Positions 45,206-53,999 of a stretch of DNA of 64,000 nt are shown here, piece by piece (position 1 is the first letter of the stretch; each line of letters starts with the position of its first letter). A program made the position numbers and the translations under genes. The DNA is taken from positions 62,001 to 126,000 of the forward strand of contig JAVKDD010000033.1 of the NCBI GenBank assembly GCA_040222455.1. Reading direction: 5' to 3'. Source of the stretch: RHLJ01 sp040222455. GTDB taxonomy: Bacteria; Bacteroidota; Rhodothermia; Balneolales; Balneolaceae. The notes under the pieces are model-generated. The model was given only the letters and a program-made list of their open reading frames with translations. It did no database searches and was not told the origin of the DNA.

Positions 45206-46084
45206 ATGATTGAAATCAAAACTCTACCTCCTTTATTCTATTTATTCATGTTCCTTATTCTTCCAAATGAACATGCAATAGCACAACAAGCTGGCGAACC
45301 TTTATATACAGCTGAATTTGGTGTTCAAATGTATACCTACAGAAACATAATTAAAGATAAGGGCATTGAAGCTACTCTTGACATTATTAAAGAATCTGGA
45401 ATAACCGCAATTGAAGGTGGTGGAGCTTCAGGTTTTACACTTCCAGAATACAAGAAAATGCTTGATGATCGTGGTTTAAAGACTGTATCTATAGGTGCTA
45501 GTTATGAAAACTTAGTAGAAGAACCAGAAACCATCGTTGAAAATGCAAAGTTTTTGGGTGCAAAGTATGTGATGGTAGCCTGGATACCCCATGAAGTTGG
45601 AAGTTTCAATTTTGTGAATGCCAGCCAAGCGGTTGAGGATTTTAACAAAGCAGGAAAAATACTAGCCGAAAATGGACTTATTTTAAAATATCATTTTCAT
45701 GGATATGAAATCATTCCACATAAAGATGGAACTCTACTTGATTACATGATGGAGAATACAAATCCCAATTATGTCTCGTATCAGATGGATATATATTGGA
45801 TTCAGTTTGGTGGAGGAAATCCTGTTCATCTACTTAAAAAATATCCAGATCGTTGGGTTTCATTTCACTTGAAAGACATGCAAAAAGGAACCTTGAAAGA
45901 TCATACCGGACTTTCTGACAATTCAACGAATGTAATATTTGGAACGGGTGAAATTGATTTTGTCGGAATTATTAAAACTGGTAACGAACTAGGTATTAAG
46001 CATTATTTTATTGAAGACGAAAGTGATCACGTACTCGAACAAGTGCCAAAAAGTATCGAATATTTAAAGAGCTTGAAATATTGA
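45206..46084 (+). CDS. Exported sugar phosphate isomerase/epimerase-like TIM-barrel protein
   Basis: 292 residues: signal peptide to about IAQQ (residue 26), then the AP-endonuclease-2-type TIM barrel (FGVQMYTYRNI, GITAIEGGGASG, LKYHFHGYEI, VSYQMDIYWIQFGG, WVSFHLKDM, HYFIEDESD). The metal-ligand acidic and His residues lie in these strands. Xylose-isomerase-like proteins of this kind with export signals often accompany GMC/subunit-3 genes in FCB bacteria; it starts three bases after the GMC stop, so a three-gene operon processing an extracellular sugar is inferred. Confidence 0.88.
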   Translation: MIEIKTLPPLFYLFMFLILPNEHAIAQQAGEPLYTAEFGVQMYTYRNIIKDKGIEATLDIIKESGITAIEGGGASGFTLPEYKKMLDDRGLKTVSIGASYENLVEEPETIVENAKFLGAKYVMVAWIPHEVGSFNFVNASQAVEDFNKAGKILAENGLILKYHFHGYEIIPHKDGTLLDYMMENTNPNYVSYQMDIYWIQFGGGNPVHLLKKYPDRWVSFHLKDMQKGTLKDHTGLSDNSTNVIFGTGEIDFVGIIKTGNELGIKHYFIEDESDHVLEQVPKSIEYLKSLKY

Positions 46085-46155
46085 GCCTGATTCTTTACTT
46101 ACTACCAGAAAATTTATGCTACTGCGCATAAATAACTGATCTGACTGGAATTAAT

Positions 46156-47025
46156 TCAACTCAGCTTAAAGCTTAACCGGTCACCTTGCTTTACCTGCCC
46201 TAATCGCCAGAGATCTTCATCTAAAACTTTGGCTATTCTAGGATACCCACCGATAGTCTGACCATCTTGCATTAGAATAATTGGATTTCCTTTTTGAGGA
46301 AGTTGAATAATGCCCGGAATTACTGGCGATGAAACCATTTGTTGGTCGTGTTTTTCAAATAAATTACCTAATAACCGAATTCCCATTCGATTACTTTTTG
46401 AGCTAATTTCAAACTTATTGTTTAGAAATTTATTCTGGCTTTCTTTATTGAGCCAATCCCATTCGGGTCCTGCAATAATTCTGACCTCTACTTTGGATGA
46501 GAAATATGGTATTTGATCTTTTCTGGCTTCCCGAACTTCAAAATCTATTTTCAGATTTTCCCACTCTAATACATCACCTTTTTGTAAAGAACGTCCATCA
46601 AATCCACCAAACTTTCCCAATGTGTACGTTGAATATGACTCCATCACTTTATTTGAATACATTACTCCTTGAATTGCTAAATAGGATCGACATCCTCTTG
46701 AAGCAAAACCGAGTTCAAGCATATCCCCTTTTTTAAGTTCTAGTGATCGATTCATTTCAACAGCAGAACCATTTAACTTAGGATTCATTAAGGCGCCAGT
46801 TATTGCAATTTTAGCGGCATTTTTAAATTGATACTTCCCTCCTTTCACTGTTAACTCAAGGACTGGACTTCCTTCTCTATTCCCAACCAACCAATTTGCC
46901 AGTTTATAGGATTTCAGGTCCATAGCGCCGGATGTTGGGACTCCATATTTTCTAAATCCTTTTCTTCCGAGATCTTGAATAGTTGTGAAAAGTCCTCCAT
47001 CTAGTATGCTTAAGCTACCCATCAA
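46156..47025 (-). CDS. pxpC: 5-oxoprolinase subunit C (PxpC, KipA-like)
   Basis: 289 residues of the biotin-dependent-carboxylase-like/allophanate-hydrolase-subunit-2 family: ILDGGLFTTIQDLGRKGFRKYGVPTSG at the N-terminus, SVEVR-type central strands, and NRMGIRLLG with the C-terminal PILMQDG-TIGGYP region (here ILMQDGQTIGGYPRIAKV). With PxpA and PxpB it forms the ATP-dependent 5-oxoprolinase that opens L-5-oxoproline to glutamate. Overlaps pxpB by four bases. Confidence 0.95.
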   Translation of the reverse strand: MMGSLSILDGGLFTTIQDLGRKGFRKYGVPTSGAMDLKSYKLANWLVGNREGSPVLELTVKGGKYQFKNAAKIAITGALMNPKLNGSAVEMNRSLELKKGDMLELGFASRGCRSYLAIQGVMYSNKVMESYSTYTLGKFGGFDGRSLQKGDVLEWENLKIDFEVREARKDQIPYFSSKVEVRIIAGPEWDWLNKESQNKFLNNKFEISSKSNRMGIRLLGNLFEKHDQQMVSSPVIPGIIQLPQKGNPIILMQDGQTIGGYPRIAKVLDEDLWRLGQVKQGDRLSFKLS

Positions 47026-47705
47026 AATTCCTCATATTCAGTTTTAGATATAACTTGAAATTTAATTCTATCACCTGCTGTTAATTTTGAAGGTGGATTC
47101 TCAGCAATATCAAAAAATGATATAGGTGTTCTTCCGATGATATTCCAGCCACCCGGGCTTTCAAGAGAATAGAATCCAGTTTGATTTCCCCCTATTCCTA
47201 CTGCGCCAGAAGGTATATTTGTTCTGGGAGTCGACTTTCTTGGACAGGCAATTAGAGATTCTAATCCATCCAGAAAAACAAATCCCGGAAGAAAACCCAT
47301 CATCGCTACTGTATAAATTTTTGAGCTATGAATTTCAATAACTGACTTTTTATTCTTACCAGAATATGCCGTTACTTCATCCCAATCCAAACCAAGGTCG
47401 TAGCAAACGGGCACTTCAAATAATTGAGATGCCTTCTCTTTAACTTTTGGAAATGAACTCTCGCTCAGAATTTTAATTAATTGAATATGGTTAATTATTT
47501 TATCATCAAAAATAAGTGCCAGACTTTCGTAAGCCGGTACAATATCAATCACCCCTTTAATCTGATTCTCTTCAATAAGAGATGAAAATTGATGGATTAG
47601 TGAAAGTTTTCCTGCTACAGAATCAGGTTCCAGTAAAAGAGCATCTTCACCAAGAAACCTGCATTTCCATTTAATCCCATTATGCTGAAATGATTTCAAC
47701 TCCAT
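47022..47705 (-). CDS. pxpB: 5-oxoprolinase subunit B (PxpB, KipI-like)
   Basis: 227 residues. The family C-terminal block FLPGFVFLDGLESLIACPRK-TPR followed by IPSGAVGIGGNQTGFYSLESPGGWNIIGRTP is unmistakable. It was called KipI in Bacillus for its effect on a sporulation kinase, but in most bacteria it is a 5-oxoprolinase subunit. Overlaps pxpA by 26 bases and pxpC by four, so the three are translated together. Confidence 0.95.
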   Translation of the reverse strand: MELKSFQHNGIKWKCRFLGEDALLLEPDSVAGKLSLIHQFSSLIEENQIKGVIDIVPAYESLALIFDDKIINHIQLIKILSESSFPKVKEKASQLFEVPVCYDLGLDWDEVTAYSGKNKKSVIEIHSSKIYTVAMMGFLPGFVFLDGLESLIACPRKSTPRTNIPSGAVGIGGNQTGFYSLESPGGWNIIGRTPISFFDIAENPPSKLTAGDRIKFQVISKTEYEEF

Positions 47706-48438
47706 TGTTTGTCAGAAAATTATGAATGGTTTTTGCAAGTTTAATGGCACCGGGAGTGTCACTATGTAAACATACCGTTTCTGCATTTATAGATTTGTGT
47801 TTACCTGAATAGGTTAATACCGCTTTTTTAAAAATCAATGACCGCAATTGAGCAATTACATCTGCTTCATCTTCAATTACTGCCTTATCAAGTTTTCTAC
47901 TTCTTAAACTCAAATCATCTTCATAAATACGATCAGCGAATACTTCATTTACTACTTTCAATCCTGCTTCACGTGCTATTTTATTAGATACAGAATTTGG
48001 AGGAAGATAAATCGGTATGTTTTTATCGAACTGTTTGATAACAGAAACGATTAATTCCGCTGTATTCCGATTTTTTGCCGCTTCATTATATAAAGCACCA
48101 TGAGGTTTAATGTGGTGAAGGCTTTCTCCTTCTACTAATAAATATTCTTTAAAGGTGTATAGTTGTTCTATCAAACTTTTTTCAAGTGTTGAAGACGAAA
48201 TATCCATAACAACTCTTCCAAAGTTTTCGCGATCTGGATACGAAGGATGTACACCAATTTTAACACCATTTTTTTTTGCAAGCTGTATGGTAGTTCTCAT
48301 GGATTTTTCATCTCCAATGTGTCCACCACATGCTATGTTGCAAGAAGAAATAAACGGCATAATCGCTTCATCTCTTATAAAACCATCTTTGGTTTTCCAT
48401 TCTCCAAGATCACAATTCAAATCAATGCAGTTCTTCAT
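47680..48438 (-). CDS. pxpA: 5-oxoprolinase subunit A (PxpA, LamB/YcsF family)
   Basis: 252 residues: DLNCDLGEWKTKDG at the N-terminus, ISSCNIACGGHIGDEKSM and VKIGVHPSYPDRENFGR, HIKPHGALYNEAAK, and LCLHSDTPGAIKLA near the end. These hold the presumed metal/catalytic His and Asp residues. It starts exactly at the last base of the upstream Nramp stop codon. Part of an Nramp-pxpA-pxpB-pxpC operon. Confidence 0.95.
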   Translation of the reverse strand: MKNCIDLNCDLGEWKTKDGFIRDEAIMPFISSCNIACGGHIGDEKSMRTTIQLAKKNGVKIGVHPSYPDRENFGRVVMDISSSTLEKSLIEQLYTFKEYLLVEGESLHHIKPHGALYNEAAKNRNTAELIVSVIKQFDKNIPIYLPPNSVSNKIAREAGLKVVNEVFADRIYEDDLSLRSRKLDKAVIEDEADVIAQLRSLIFKKAVLTYSGKHKSINAETVCLHSDTPGAIKLAKTIHNFLTNNGVEIISA

Positions 48439-49670
48439 TACATAAATTGAAATACTGAGTTTAAGCTTCTAAATCCAATCAGAATAGCAATAGAAATTAC
48501 TATAACTCCTAATCCATTCTGGATTTTTGAGTTTACAAAATCGCCCAATAATGAGGATTTATTCATAACGTATATCAGAAATATAGCTACCAGAGGCAGC
48601 ATTACACCGTTTGCAATCTGTGCAAATTGGATAACCTGCACAGGATTTATACTAAACATGGAGAAAATTACTCCAATTGTTAAAATTGAAATCCAGACTG
48701 CTTTAAATTTCTTTGAGCTCATTCCTTCTTTCCAACCCAATATTCCTTTTGCCGCATAAGCTGCTGCAAGTGGTGCTGTAATTGCGGACGAAATTCCAGC
48801 AGCAAATAATCCCAATCCTAAAAAATACCCTGACCAACTACCTAGTAAAGGTTCTAATTGCTTCGCCATATCTGCAGCGCTGTTAATGCTCTCATCACCA
48901 TATAAAGTGGCTGCGCTTGTTATTATAATGCTTATCGAAATAATACCACCTAGAATTATTGCCGTTGCATTTTCTTTTCTTAAATCCGAAAGTTGGTCTA
49001 CATGGTCATATTTAGTTTGAACAATAGCTGCATGTAGAAATAAGTTGTACGGTACAACAGTAGTTCCAATCAGTGCGACTACTGTTAAAAACTGATCTGT
49101 TGATGCAGTTGGAATTATTAAGCCTTTCACAATTTCAGTTAAGCTTGGCTGAACCACGATTGCCGTTGTTAAAAATACCAGGCTCATTATTACAACTAAA
49201 CCAATCAAAGAGCGCTCAACTACTTTGAAACTCCCTTTTATAAGTAGTCCGAATGCAATTAAACCAATAATTAATGGCGGTAGGCTTATATATACTCCAT
49301 TGATCGTTGTATCTGCATCAAAAAGTAATTCTCTGAATCCAAGTGAAGCACCCGAAATATTTCCGCCTTCATAGGCTGCGTTCCCAACTACAATTGCCCC
49401 AAGAACAAGAAATATCCCAAAGAATCTTACCAATGGATGTTTAAGTTCTTTTCTAATAGCTTCACCAAAGCCCTTTTGGGTTACTAAACCTAGCCTTGCT
49501 GTCATTTCCTGGAGGATAATTGTTGATACTACAGAAAATAAAATCGCCCATAATAACATGTAACCAGATCGAACACCCGCTAGTGTACAAACGGTAACTG
49601 TTCCGGGGCCAATAAAAGCTGCTGTCACCAATGTACTGGGCCCGAAATATGTTGAGAGAATTTTCTTCAA
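48438..49670 (-). CDS. Nramp family divalent-cation/proton symporter-like transporter
   Basis: 410 residues, about 11 membrane helices. The first helix contains FIGPGTVTVCTLAGV where metal-transporting Nramps have DPGN; here the motif is GPGT, so the classical Asp-Asn metal ligands are absent. The sixth-helix motif reads LIGTTVVPYNLFLHAAIVQ, keeping the MPHN-like position as VPYN. This is the YcsG-like branch found with pxpABC, which may carry an organic solute or another cation rather than manganese. First gene of the pxp operon, overlapping pxpA by one base. Confidence 0.88.
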   Translation of the reverse strand: MKKILSTYFGPSTLVTAAFIGPGTVTVCTLAGVRSGYMLLWAILFSVVSTIILQEMTARLGLVTQKGFGEAIRKELKHPLVRFFGIFLVLGAIVVGNAAYEGGNISGASLGFRELLFDADTTINGVYISLPPLIIGLIAFGLLIKGSFKVVERSLIGLVVIMSLVFLTTAIVVQPSLTEIVKGLIIPTASTDQFLTVVALIGTTVVPYNLFLHAAIVQTKYDHVDQLSDLRKENATAIILGGIISISIIITSAATLYGDESINSAADMAKQLEPLLGSWSGYFLGLGLFAAGISSAITAPLAAAYAAKGILGWKEGMSSKKFKAVWISILTIGVIFSMFSINPVQVIQFAQIANGVMLPLVAIFLIYVMNKSSLLGDFVNSKIQNGLGVIVISIAILIGFRSLNSVFQFM

Positions 49671-49766
49671 AAAAGAATCACAGATGATTTTTATTTATCA
49701 ATCTATAAAATTATTATCTAACGCTATGGTAAAATTTTATGGAGTGAATTCACAGCTTTTTAATTA

Positions 49767-50192
49767 ATGTCTGAAAACAAGACTAAACCTACTGAATTAA
49801 GCGTTAGCGATTATTTAGATGCTATCAACAATCCTCAAAGAAAAGAAGATTGTTGGGTTATTCATGATCTTATGAAGAAAATAACTGGAAAAACTCCTAG
49901 AATGTGGGGAACATCAATCGTTGGATTTGGCTCTTATCATTATAAATATGATAGCGGACGTGAAGGTGATATGCCGGCTACAGGATTTTCGAATCGAAAA
50001 CAAGCAATAACCATGTATATTATGGGTGGTTTTAAGAAACATGATGAACTTCTTAAAAAAATTGGACCTCATAAAACGGGTAAATCATGTTTTTACATAA
50101 AGAAAATGTCTGATATAGATATTGATGTGCTTTCTGTATTAATTTTAGAGTCTGTTAAAGCCGTTGAAAAAATATATACAATTTCAGATTGA
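49767..50192 (+). CDS. DUF1801 (YdhG-like) domain protein
   Basis: 141 residues with the YdhG/DUF1801 pattern: VSDYLDAINNPQRKEDCWVI, RMWGTSIVGFGSYHYKYDSG, ITMYIMGGFKKHDELLKKIG and CFYIKKMSDIDIDVLSVL. Structure known for relatives, function not. It is the first of five plus-strand genes; its TGA overlaps the ATG of the next gene (TGATG, 50190-50194). Confidence 0.88.
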   Translation: MSENKTKPTELSVSDYLDAINNPQRKEDCWVIHDLMKKITGKTPRMWGTSIVGFGSYHYKYDSGREGDMPATGFSNRKQAITMYIMGGFKKHDELLKKIGPHKTGKSCFYIKKMSDIDIDVLSVLILESVKAVEKIYTISD

Positions 50193-50383
50193 TGTCAGGA
50201 ACAATAAGAAGTAATATTAAATCTGGTATGGAAGTAGCCATTGTTTTAAAAAAGGATCAAAGATCTGGCACATTAACCCATGGCATTGTTAAAGATTTGC
50301 TTACAAAAAGCCCTACACACCCACATGGAATAAAAGTTAGATTAACAGACGGACAAATCGGAAGAGTAAAAGAAATAAAATAA
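50192..50383 (+). CDS. YwbE family small protein
   Basis: 63 residues from ATG 50192 (a TTG one codon earlier is less likely). SNIKSGMEVAIVLKKDQRSG, LTHGIVKDLLTKSPTHPHGI and VRLTDGQIGRVKEI fit YwbE, a short KOW-like, cytosolic protein of unknown role. Coupled to the DUF1801 gene by a stop-start overlap. Confidence 0.9.
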   Translation: MSGTIRSNIKSGMEVAIVLKKDQRSGTLTHGIVKDLLTKSPTHPHGIKVRLTDGQIGRVKEIK

Positions 50384-50389
50384 TTACGG

Positions 50390-50830
50390 ATGGAAAACAG
50401 AATTGAGTTACAAGCTACAATTTCAGCTTCAGCAAAGAACGTTTGGGATGTACTAACAAATCCCAACAAAATTGAGCAATATATGTTTGGTGCACGTTGC
50501 GAAAGTGATTGGAAACCAGGTAGTAAAGCTAATTTTTTTGTGAAACAGAATGATAAAGAAGTTGTTGTAGTGAAAGGTGAAGTAATTCGTGCAGAATCTA
50601 ATAAATATCTCGAACACACTCTTTTTCCTGCTAACTCAGGGATTGCTGATACCCTTGAAAACTACATAGTAATCATTTACGAATTAAACGAGATTTCGGA
50701 AAATGAAACCGACTTGAAAATTACACAAAAGGGATTTAAATACGTTGAGAATGGACTGGATCGATATATTGAAACTCAAAAAGGTTGGAAAGCTGCGCTT
50801 CCGAAGCTAAAAGAAGTTGCCGAAGGATAA
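50390..50830 (+). CDS. SRPBCC/AHSA1-like protein
   Basis: 146 residues of START-like fold: IELQATISASAKNVWDVLTN at the start, a RCESDWKPGSK loop, then LEHTLFPANSG and a helix ending KGWKAALPKLKEVAEG. Members bind hydrophobic ligands or work as co-chaperones. It is cytosolic, six bases after ywbE, and precedes a methyltransferase that starts eight bases after its stop. Confidence 0.85.
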   Translation: MENRIELQATISASAKNVWDVLTNPNKIEQYMFGARCESDWKPGSKANFFVKQNDKEVVVVKGEVIRAESNKYLEHTLFPANSGIADTLENYIVIIYELNEISENETDLKITQKGFKYVENGLDRYIETQKGWKAALPKLKEVAEG

Positions 50831-50838
50831 GCCTCGGG

Positions 50839-51630
50839 ATGTTTGAATTTCATACTGATAAATCGACCTATTTCAATTTCCAATACGGTACTTCGAAAGA
50901 ATATATTATCCCCTTTCTTGAAGAAACTTATGAGTTAAACCCTGATCATAAAGTTCTGGAAATTGGATGTGCTGAAGCAGGAGTTCTTAAAGCATTTACT
51001 GAACGTGGACATTGCTGTGTTGGTATCGAATTAAGTGCTAATAGAGTAAAACTGGCTGAACAGTTTATGGCCGAAGAAGTGAAAGCCAAAAAAGTTCGTT
51101 TTATCACAAAAGATATTTATGATATTGATATCAAAAATGATATTGGGCATAAATTTGATCTGGTAATACTTAAAGATGTAATTGAGCATATCCCAAATCA
51201 GGAAGTATTTATTAGAAAACTGAAAGATTTTCTAACTCCTGATGGGAAAGTTTTTTTTGGATTTCCACCTTGGCAAATGCCTTTTGGGGGACATCAACAA
51301 ACCTGTACTAAAAAGTTCATGAGTTTATTGCCCTATTACCATTTGCTACCAATGAGCATTTATAAAAGAATCCTGAAGATTGCTGGTGAACCTGAAAATA
51401 CCATCAAGGGCTTAGTAGAAATAAAGGAAACTGGTATTTCCGTTGAACGTTTTGAGCAAATTTATAAGAATGAAGGTTACACTAAACTAAAGCGACAGTT
51501 TTTTCTTATCAATCCCATTTACAAATATAAATTTAACATTACACCACGAAAACAATTTTCTCTGTTCTCAGCTATCCCAGTATTTAGGAACTTCGTAAGT
51601 ACCTGTGCTTATTACATCATCCAGAAATAA
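50839..51630 (+). CDS. Class I SAM-dependent methyltransferase
   Basis: Starts at ATG 50839 (MFEFHTDKSTYFNFQYG), eight bases beyond the SRPBCC stop; an earlier in-frame ATG at 50785 would overlap and looks wrong. 263 residues. Motif I is VLEIGCAEAGVLKAF, motif II/III FDLVILKDVIEHIPNQ, and the post-domain ends with the KLKDFLTPDGKVFFGFPPW strand. The substrate is not evident; ubiE/Coq-like small-molecule types look similar. The C-terminal 90 residues form an extra helical region. Confidence 0.85.
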   Translation: MFEFHTDKSTYFNFQYGTSKEYIIPFLEETYELNPDHKVLEIGCAEAGVLKAFTERGHCCVGIELSANRVKLAEQFMAEEVKAKKVRFITKDIYDIDIKNDIGHKFDLVILKDVIEHIPNQEVFIRKLKDFLTPDGKVFFGFPPWQMPFGGHQQTCTKKFMSLLPYYHLLPMSIYKRILKIAGEPENTIKGLVEIKETGISVERFEQIYKNEGYTKLKRQFFLINPIYKYKFNITPRKQFSLFSAIPVFRNFVSTCAYYIIQK

Positions 51631-51632
51631 GA

Positions 51633-51854
51633 ATGAGTCAACAACCTAATAATCCGCTACACGGAATCAAGCTCAAGCAAATTGTTGAAGATTTATACAA
51701 TTATTATGGTTGGGAACAACTAAGTATTCATGTAGATATTAATTGTTTTAAAAATGATCCTTCCATAAAATCGAGCCTTCATTTTCTTCGAAGACATCAA
51801 TGGGCACGAGACGAAGTTGAAGCGCTCTGGGTTGATGTATTTTCAAATCCTTAA
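51633..51854 (+). CDS. VF530 family putative DNA-binding protein
   Basis: 73 residues: NPLHGIKLKQIVEDLYNYYGW, INCFKNDPSIKSSLHFLRRH and QWARDEVEALWVDVF are the whole VF530 (DUF2132) signature. Structural studies describe the family as double-stranded-DNA-binding-like; function unknown. Last of the small-gene operon. Confidence 0.9.
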   Translation: MSQQPNNPLHGIKLKQIVEDLYNYYGWEQLSIHVDINCFKNDPSIKSSLHFLRRHQWARDEVEALWVDVFSNP

Positions 51855-51903
51855 CTATCTACCACCGTTTATTCGTTTTTGAAGCATACTTAAACCAATA
51901 TTC

Positions 51904-53001
51904 TTAATTATTCAAAGCTTCATCATACTTTTCGATGATCACTTTCCAATCATATTTATTTACCAAAGATTGAAAACTCATTTCTCGAGTTTCATTCATT
52001 TTTAGAATTAGTGACATAAGTTTCTCAAATAATTCTCCTTCTTCATATAAACAAACTGCTTTTAATTCATTTGAAAGATGTTCGGGATAAGCCAACCGAT
52101 TCGGAAGCAATGGAAAACAGTTACAATACATGGCTTCAACTACACTCCCTCCAAAAAAATCCTGTTTTGATGTAACAGGTAAAATGTCTGCTTTCCAAAG
52201 CCACTTTGCATATTCTTCATAATTCTTGGCATATCCCCAATTGATAATCTCATCTGATAGCTTCTCTTTTGCTTCTTCGAAACTTTTGGGAATCATTTCA
52301 TTTCGTTCACCAAGCACAATCAATTTAAATTGAAATCCTTTTTCTTTGAGCTTATATAATGCAGAGTAGAATGCTTTGGGACGCTTATCATATTCCCATC
52401 TGTGATTCCAAAGTATCATAGGTTCTTTTGGCTCTTGAACTGGATTAAATGCATCGAATCGAGATAAATCCATTCCTAAGTACAATACCTTACTCTTATT
52501 TCTAATTGCCTCTATATTCTCTTTTCCTTGTTTATCAGGAAATTGGTTAAGGAAAGCAGGTAAGGCTTCTAAAAATGAGTTTCTATGATATTCTGAGTTA
52601 AAGAAAACCTTATCAGCTGATAATGCTGATGCATAATTGATAAAAGCGTAATGATTATTTCTTTTGTTTTTTACGTCACGGTCTTGGGGCGACCACGGGT
52701 AAGTCAATTGGTTTTCATGAAAGTAAATATGGACAGGAATCCCTGCTGATTTTTTGCGTGTAAGTGAAAGAAAGGTTGTCAAATCTAACATAGAAGTAGC
52801 CAATATTAGATCCGGAGTATAATCTAAGGCGTTAAATTGCTTAGCTAGTGAAATTGCTCCGCCGTGCATCCTCCATTTCCAATGTCTTCCGGGAAGACTT
52901 AAAATGTCTACTTTGTGCTGAGAATATTTCTGAAAGCCTACCGCCCATTGCCTGTGCGATCCTGAGAAGAAAGGTTCTAGAAGGATTATTTTTAAACTCA
53001 C
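51904..53001 (-). CDS. GTDC1/QTMAN-like glycosyltransferase (tRNA-queuosine mannosyltransferase homologue)
   Basis: About 365 residues. The N-terminal DUF3524 block LEPFFSGSHRQWAVGF, then LPGRHWKWRMHGGAISLAKQF, and VHIYFHENQLTYPWSPQ are diagnostic for the GTDC1 group, which in vertebrates mannosylates queuosine in tRNA-Asp. The GT-B C-terminal half has WNHRWEYDKRPKAFYSAL and WGYAKNYEEYAKWLWKADILP. Start: GTG 53001, whose bases GTGA overlap the TGA stop of the upstream GNAT gene, looks better than the ATG at 53013. The bacterial substrate is unproven but tRNA queuosine is likely. Confidence 0.85.
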   Translation of the reverse strand: MSLKIILLEPFFSGSHRQWAVGFQKYSQHKVDILSLPGRHWKWRMHGGAISLAKQFNALDYTPDLILATSMLDLTTFLSLTRKKSAGIPVHIYFHENQLTYPWSPQDRDVKNKRNNHYAFINYASALSADKVFFNSEYHRNSFLEALPAFLNQFPDKQGKENIEAIRNKSKVLYLGMDLSRFDAFNPVQEPKEPMILWNHRWEYDKRPKAFYSALYKLKEKGFQFKLIVLGERNEMIPKSFEEAKEKLSDEIINWGYAKNYEEYAKWLWKADILPVTSKQDFFGGSVVEAMYCNCFPLLPNRLAYPEHLSNELKAVCLYEEGELFEKLMSLILKMNETREMSFQSLVNKYDWKVIIEKYDEALNN

Positions 53002-53447
53002 TCTGTTTCCCAAAAATAAAAATTATGTTCCTCGTCAACGGTCCACCCGGTAGCAGGGTAAAGGTTATTTCCAATAACATTATCCTTGGCTGTTTCTAAG
53101 CTCATTCCAGCAGCTTTCGTTTGCCTACATAATTCTTTAGCGGCTTCAATTAATTTTTTTGAATGGCCTTGTCCTCTAAATATTGAATCAACAAATAGAT
53201 CGTTTAACAACCATACTCTTTTAAGTCTTGTTGAAGAAAATAAAGGATAAAGCTGAGTAAACCCTGTTGCAATTCCAGCACTATCTCGTGATATAAAAAT
53301 TACAGATTCATTCTTTTCGATTCTCTCTTTCAGGAAAGCTTTACTGGCTTTTTTTTCCGATTTCTTTTTATAGAAGACCCGATATCCATCAAATAATTCG
53401 TTGAGATCGTTGAGGTCTTTTAGTGTGGCTTGAGTTATTTTGATCAA
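52998..53447 (-). CDS. GNAT family N-acetyltransferase
   Basis: 149 residues with DLNELFDGYRVFYKKKS, VIFISRDSAGIATGFTQLYPLFSS, LNDLFVDSIFRGQGHSKKLIEAA (the acetyl-CoA Q/RxxGxG/A loop is RGQGHS) and NLYPATGWTVDEE. The substrate is not inferred. Its stop overlaps the glycosyltransferase start, so the pair is translationally coupled. Confidence 0.9.
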   Translation of the reverse strand: MIKITQATLKDLNDLNELFDGYRVFYKKKSEKKASKAFLKERIEKNESVIFISRDSAGIATGFTQLYPLFSSTRLKRVWLLNDLFVDSIFRGQGHSKKLIEAAKELCRQTKAAGMSLETAKDNVIGNNLYPATGWTVDEEHNFYFWETE

Positions 53448-53500
53448 GATATTTGCCTTATTTGATTAAATGTGGAAGAAAGTAGCAAAATTTATATAAA

Positions 53501-53577
53501 GTCATTCTGAGCGAAAGTGAAGAATCTGCACAATTAATCAGTTTTGCGGTTCCTTCGGAAGTATCCTCAGGATGACT
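53501..53577. repeat. Dispersed palindromic repeat, copy A
   Basis: 77 bases from GTCATTCTGAG to CTCAGGATGAC(T). The ends are imperfect inverted repeats (GTCATTCTGAG versus CTCAGGATGAC), with GCGAAAG(T/C)GAAGAATCTGC on one arm and TTCCTTCGGAAGTATCCTCA on the other. Copies B, C and D (54000, 58004, 58636) are near-identical in arms. Shared sequence (AAATATATGTTTCTTCTT, then TTGTTGAATA-TGAATATTCC) follows copies A and B, so their unit is longer than the core. REP/MITE-like, no transposase. Confidence 0.85.
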
Positions 53578-53650
53578 AAAATATATGTTTCTTCTTATTT
53601 CTCTATTCCCCGAATGGAGGTCATTGGCACTTGTTGAATACTGAATATTC

Positions 53651-53953
53651 CTATAACCCTTGCCCACCAATAATATCTACTTCAAAGGATTCGGGTTGAC
53701 CTTCTAGAATTGGCATTGCTCTTCCAATCAGTTCTCTTACTCCAGGCAAGTTTAACGATTCATTATGAGCTTCTTTAGAGTCCCATACTTCTGAAATACA
53801 AACCGTGTGTTTGTTTTCGGCTTGTTGACCGACAATATAAATATGGCACCCTTTTGCTGATTTCATCAGTTCAGCGGCTTCTACTAAAATCGAAGCAAGC
53901 TCATTCCCTTTTCCAGATTGAGCGAATAATTTTCCCTGAAGTCCGTATTTCAT
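53651..53953 (-). CDS. Antibiotic biosynthesis monooxygenase (ABM)-domain protein
   Basis: 100 residues from ATG complement 53951-53953 (MKYGLQGKLFAQSGKGNEL). A longer frame starting at 54106 only adds residues encoded by the palindromic repeat (FSHPEDTSEGSAKL) and is rejected. ABM-type dimeric ferredoxin-like fold: ELASILVEAAELMKSAKGC, CISEVWDSKEAHNESL, MPILEGQPES. Such proteins include quinol-type monooxygenases and YgiN relatives. It has no catalytic Cys or His pattern that fixes a substrate. Confidence 0.85.
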   Translation of the reverse strand: MKYGLQGKLFAQSGKGNELASILVEAAELMKSAKGCHIYIVGQQAENKHTVCISEVWDSKEAHNESLNLPGVRELIGRAMPILEGQPESFEVDIIGGQGL

Positions 53954-53999
53954 GCTATATATTTTTTTAGAAAAAGAATCAAAATCAAAGTAAAGTAAA

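Noticed and set aside
53458..53670. 70-codon minus-strand frame containing FSHPEDTSEGTAKL
   Set aside because: It is produced by repeat copy A; the same peptide appears from copy B, so it is repeat-derived and not a gene.
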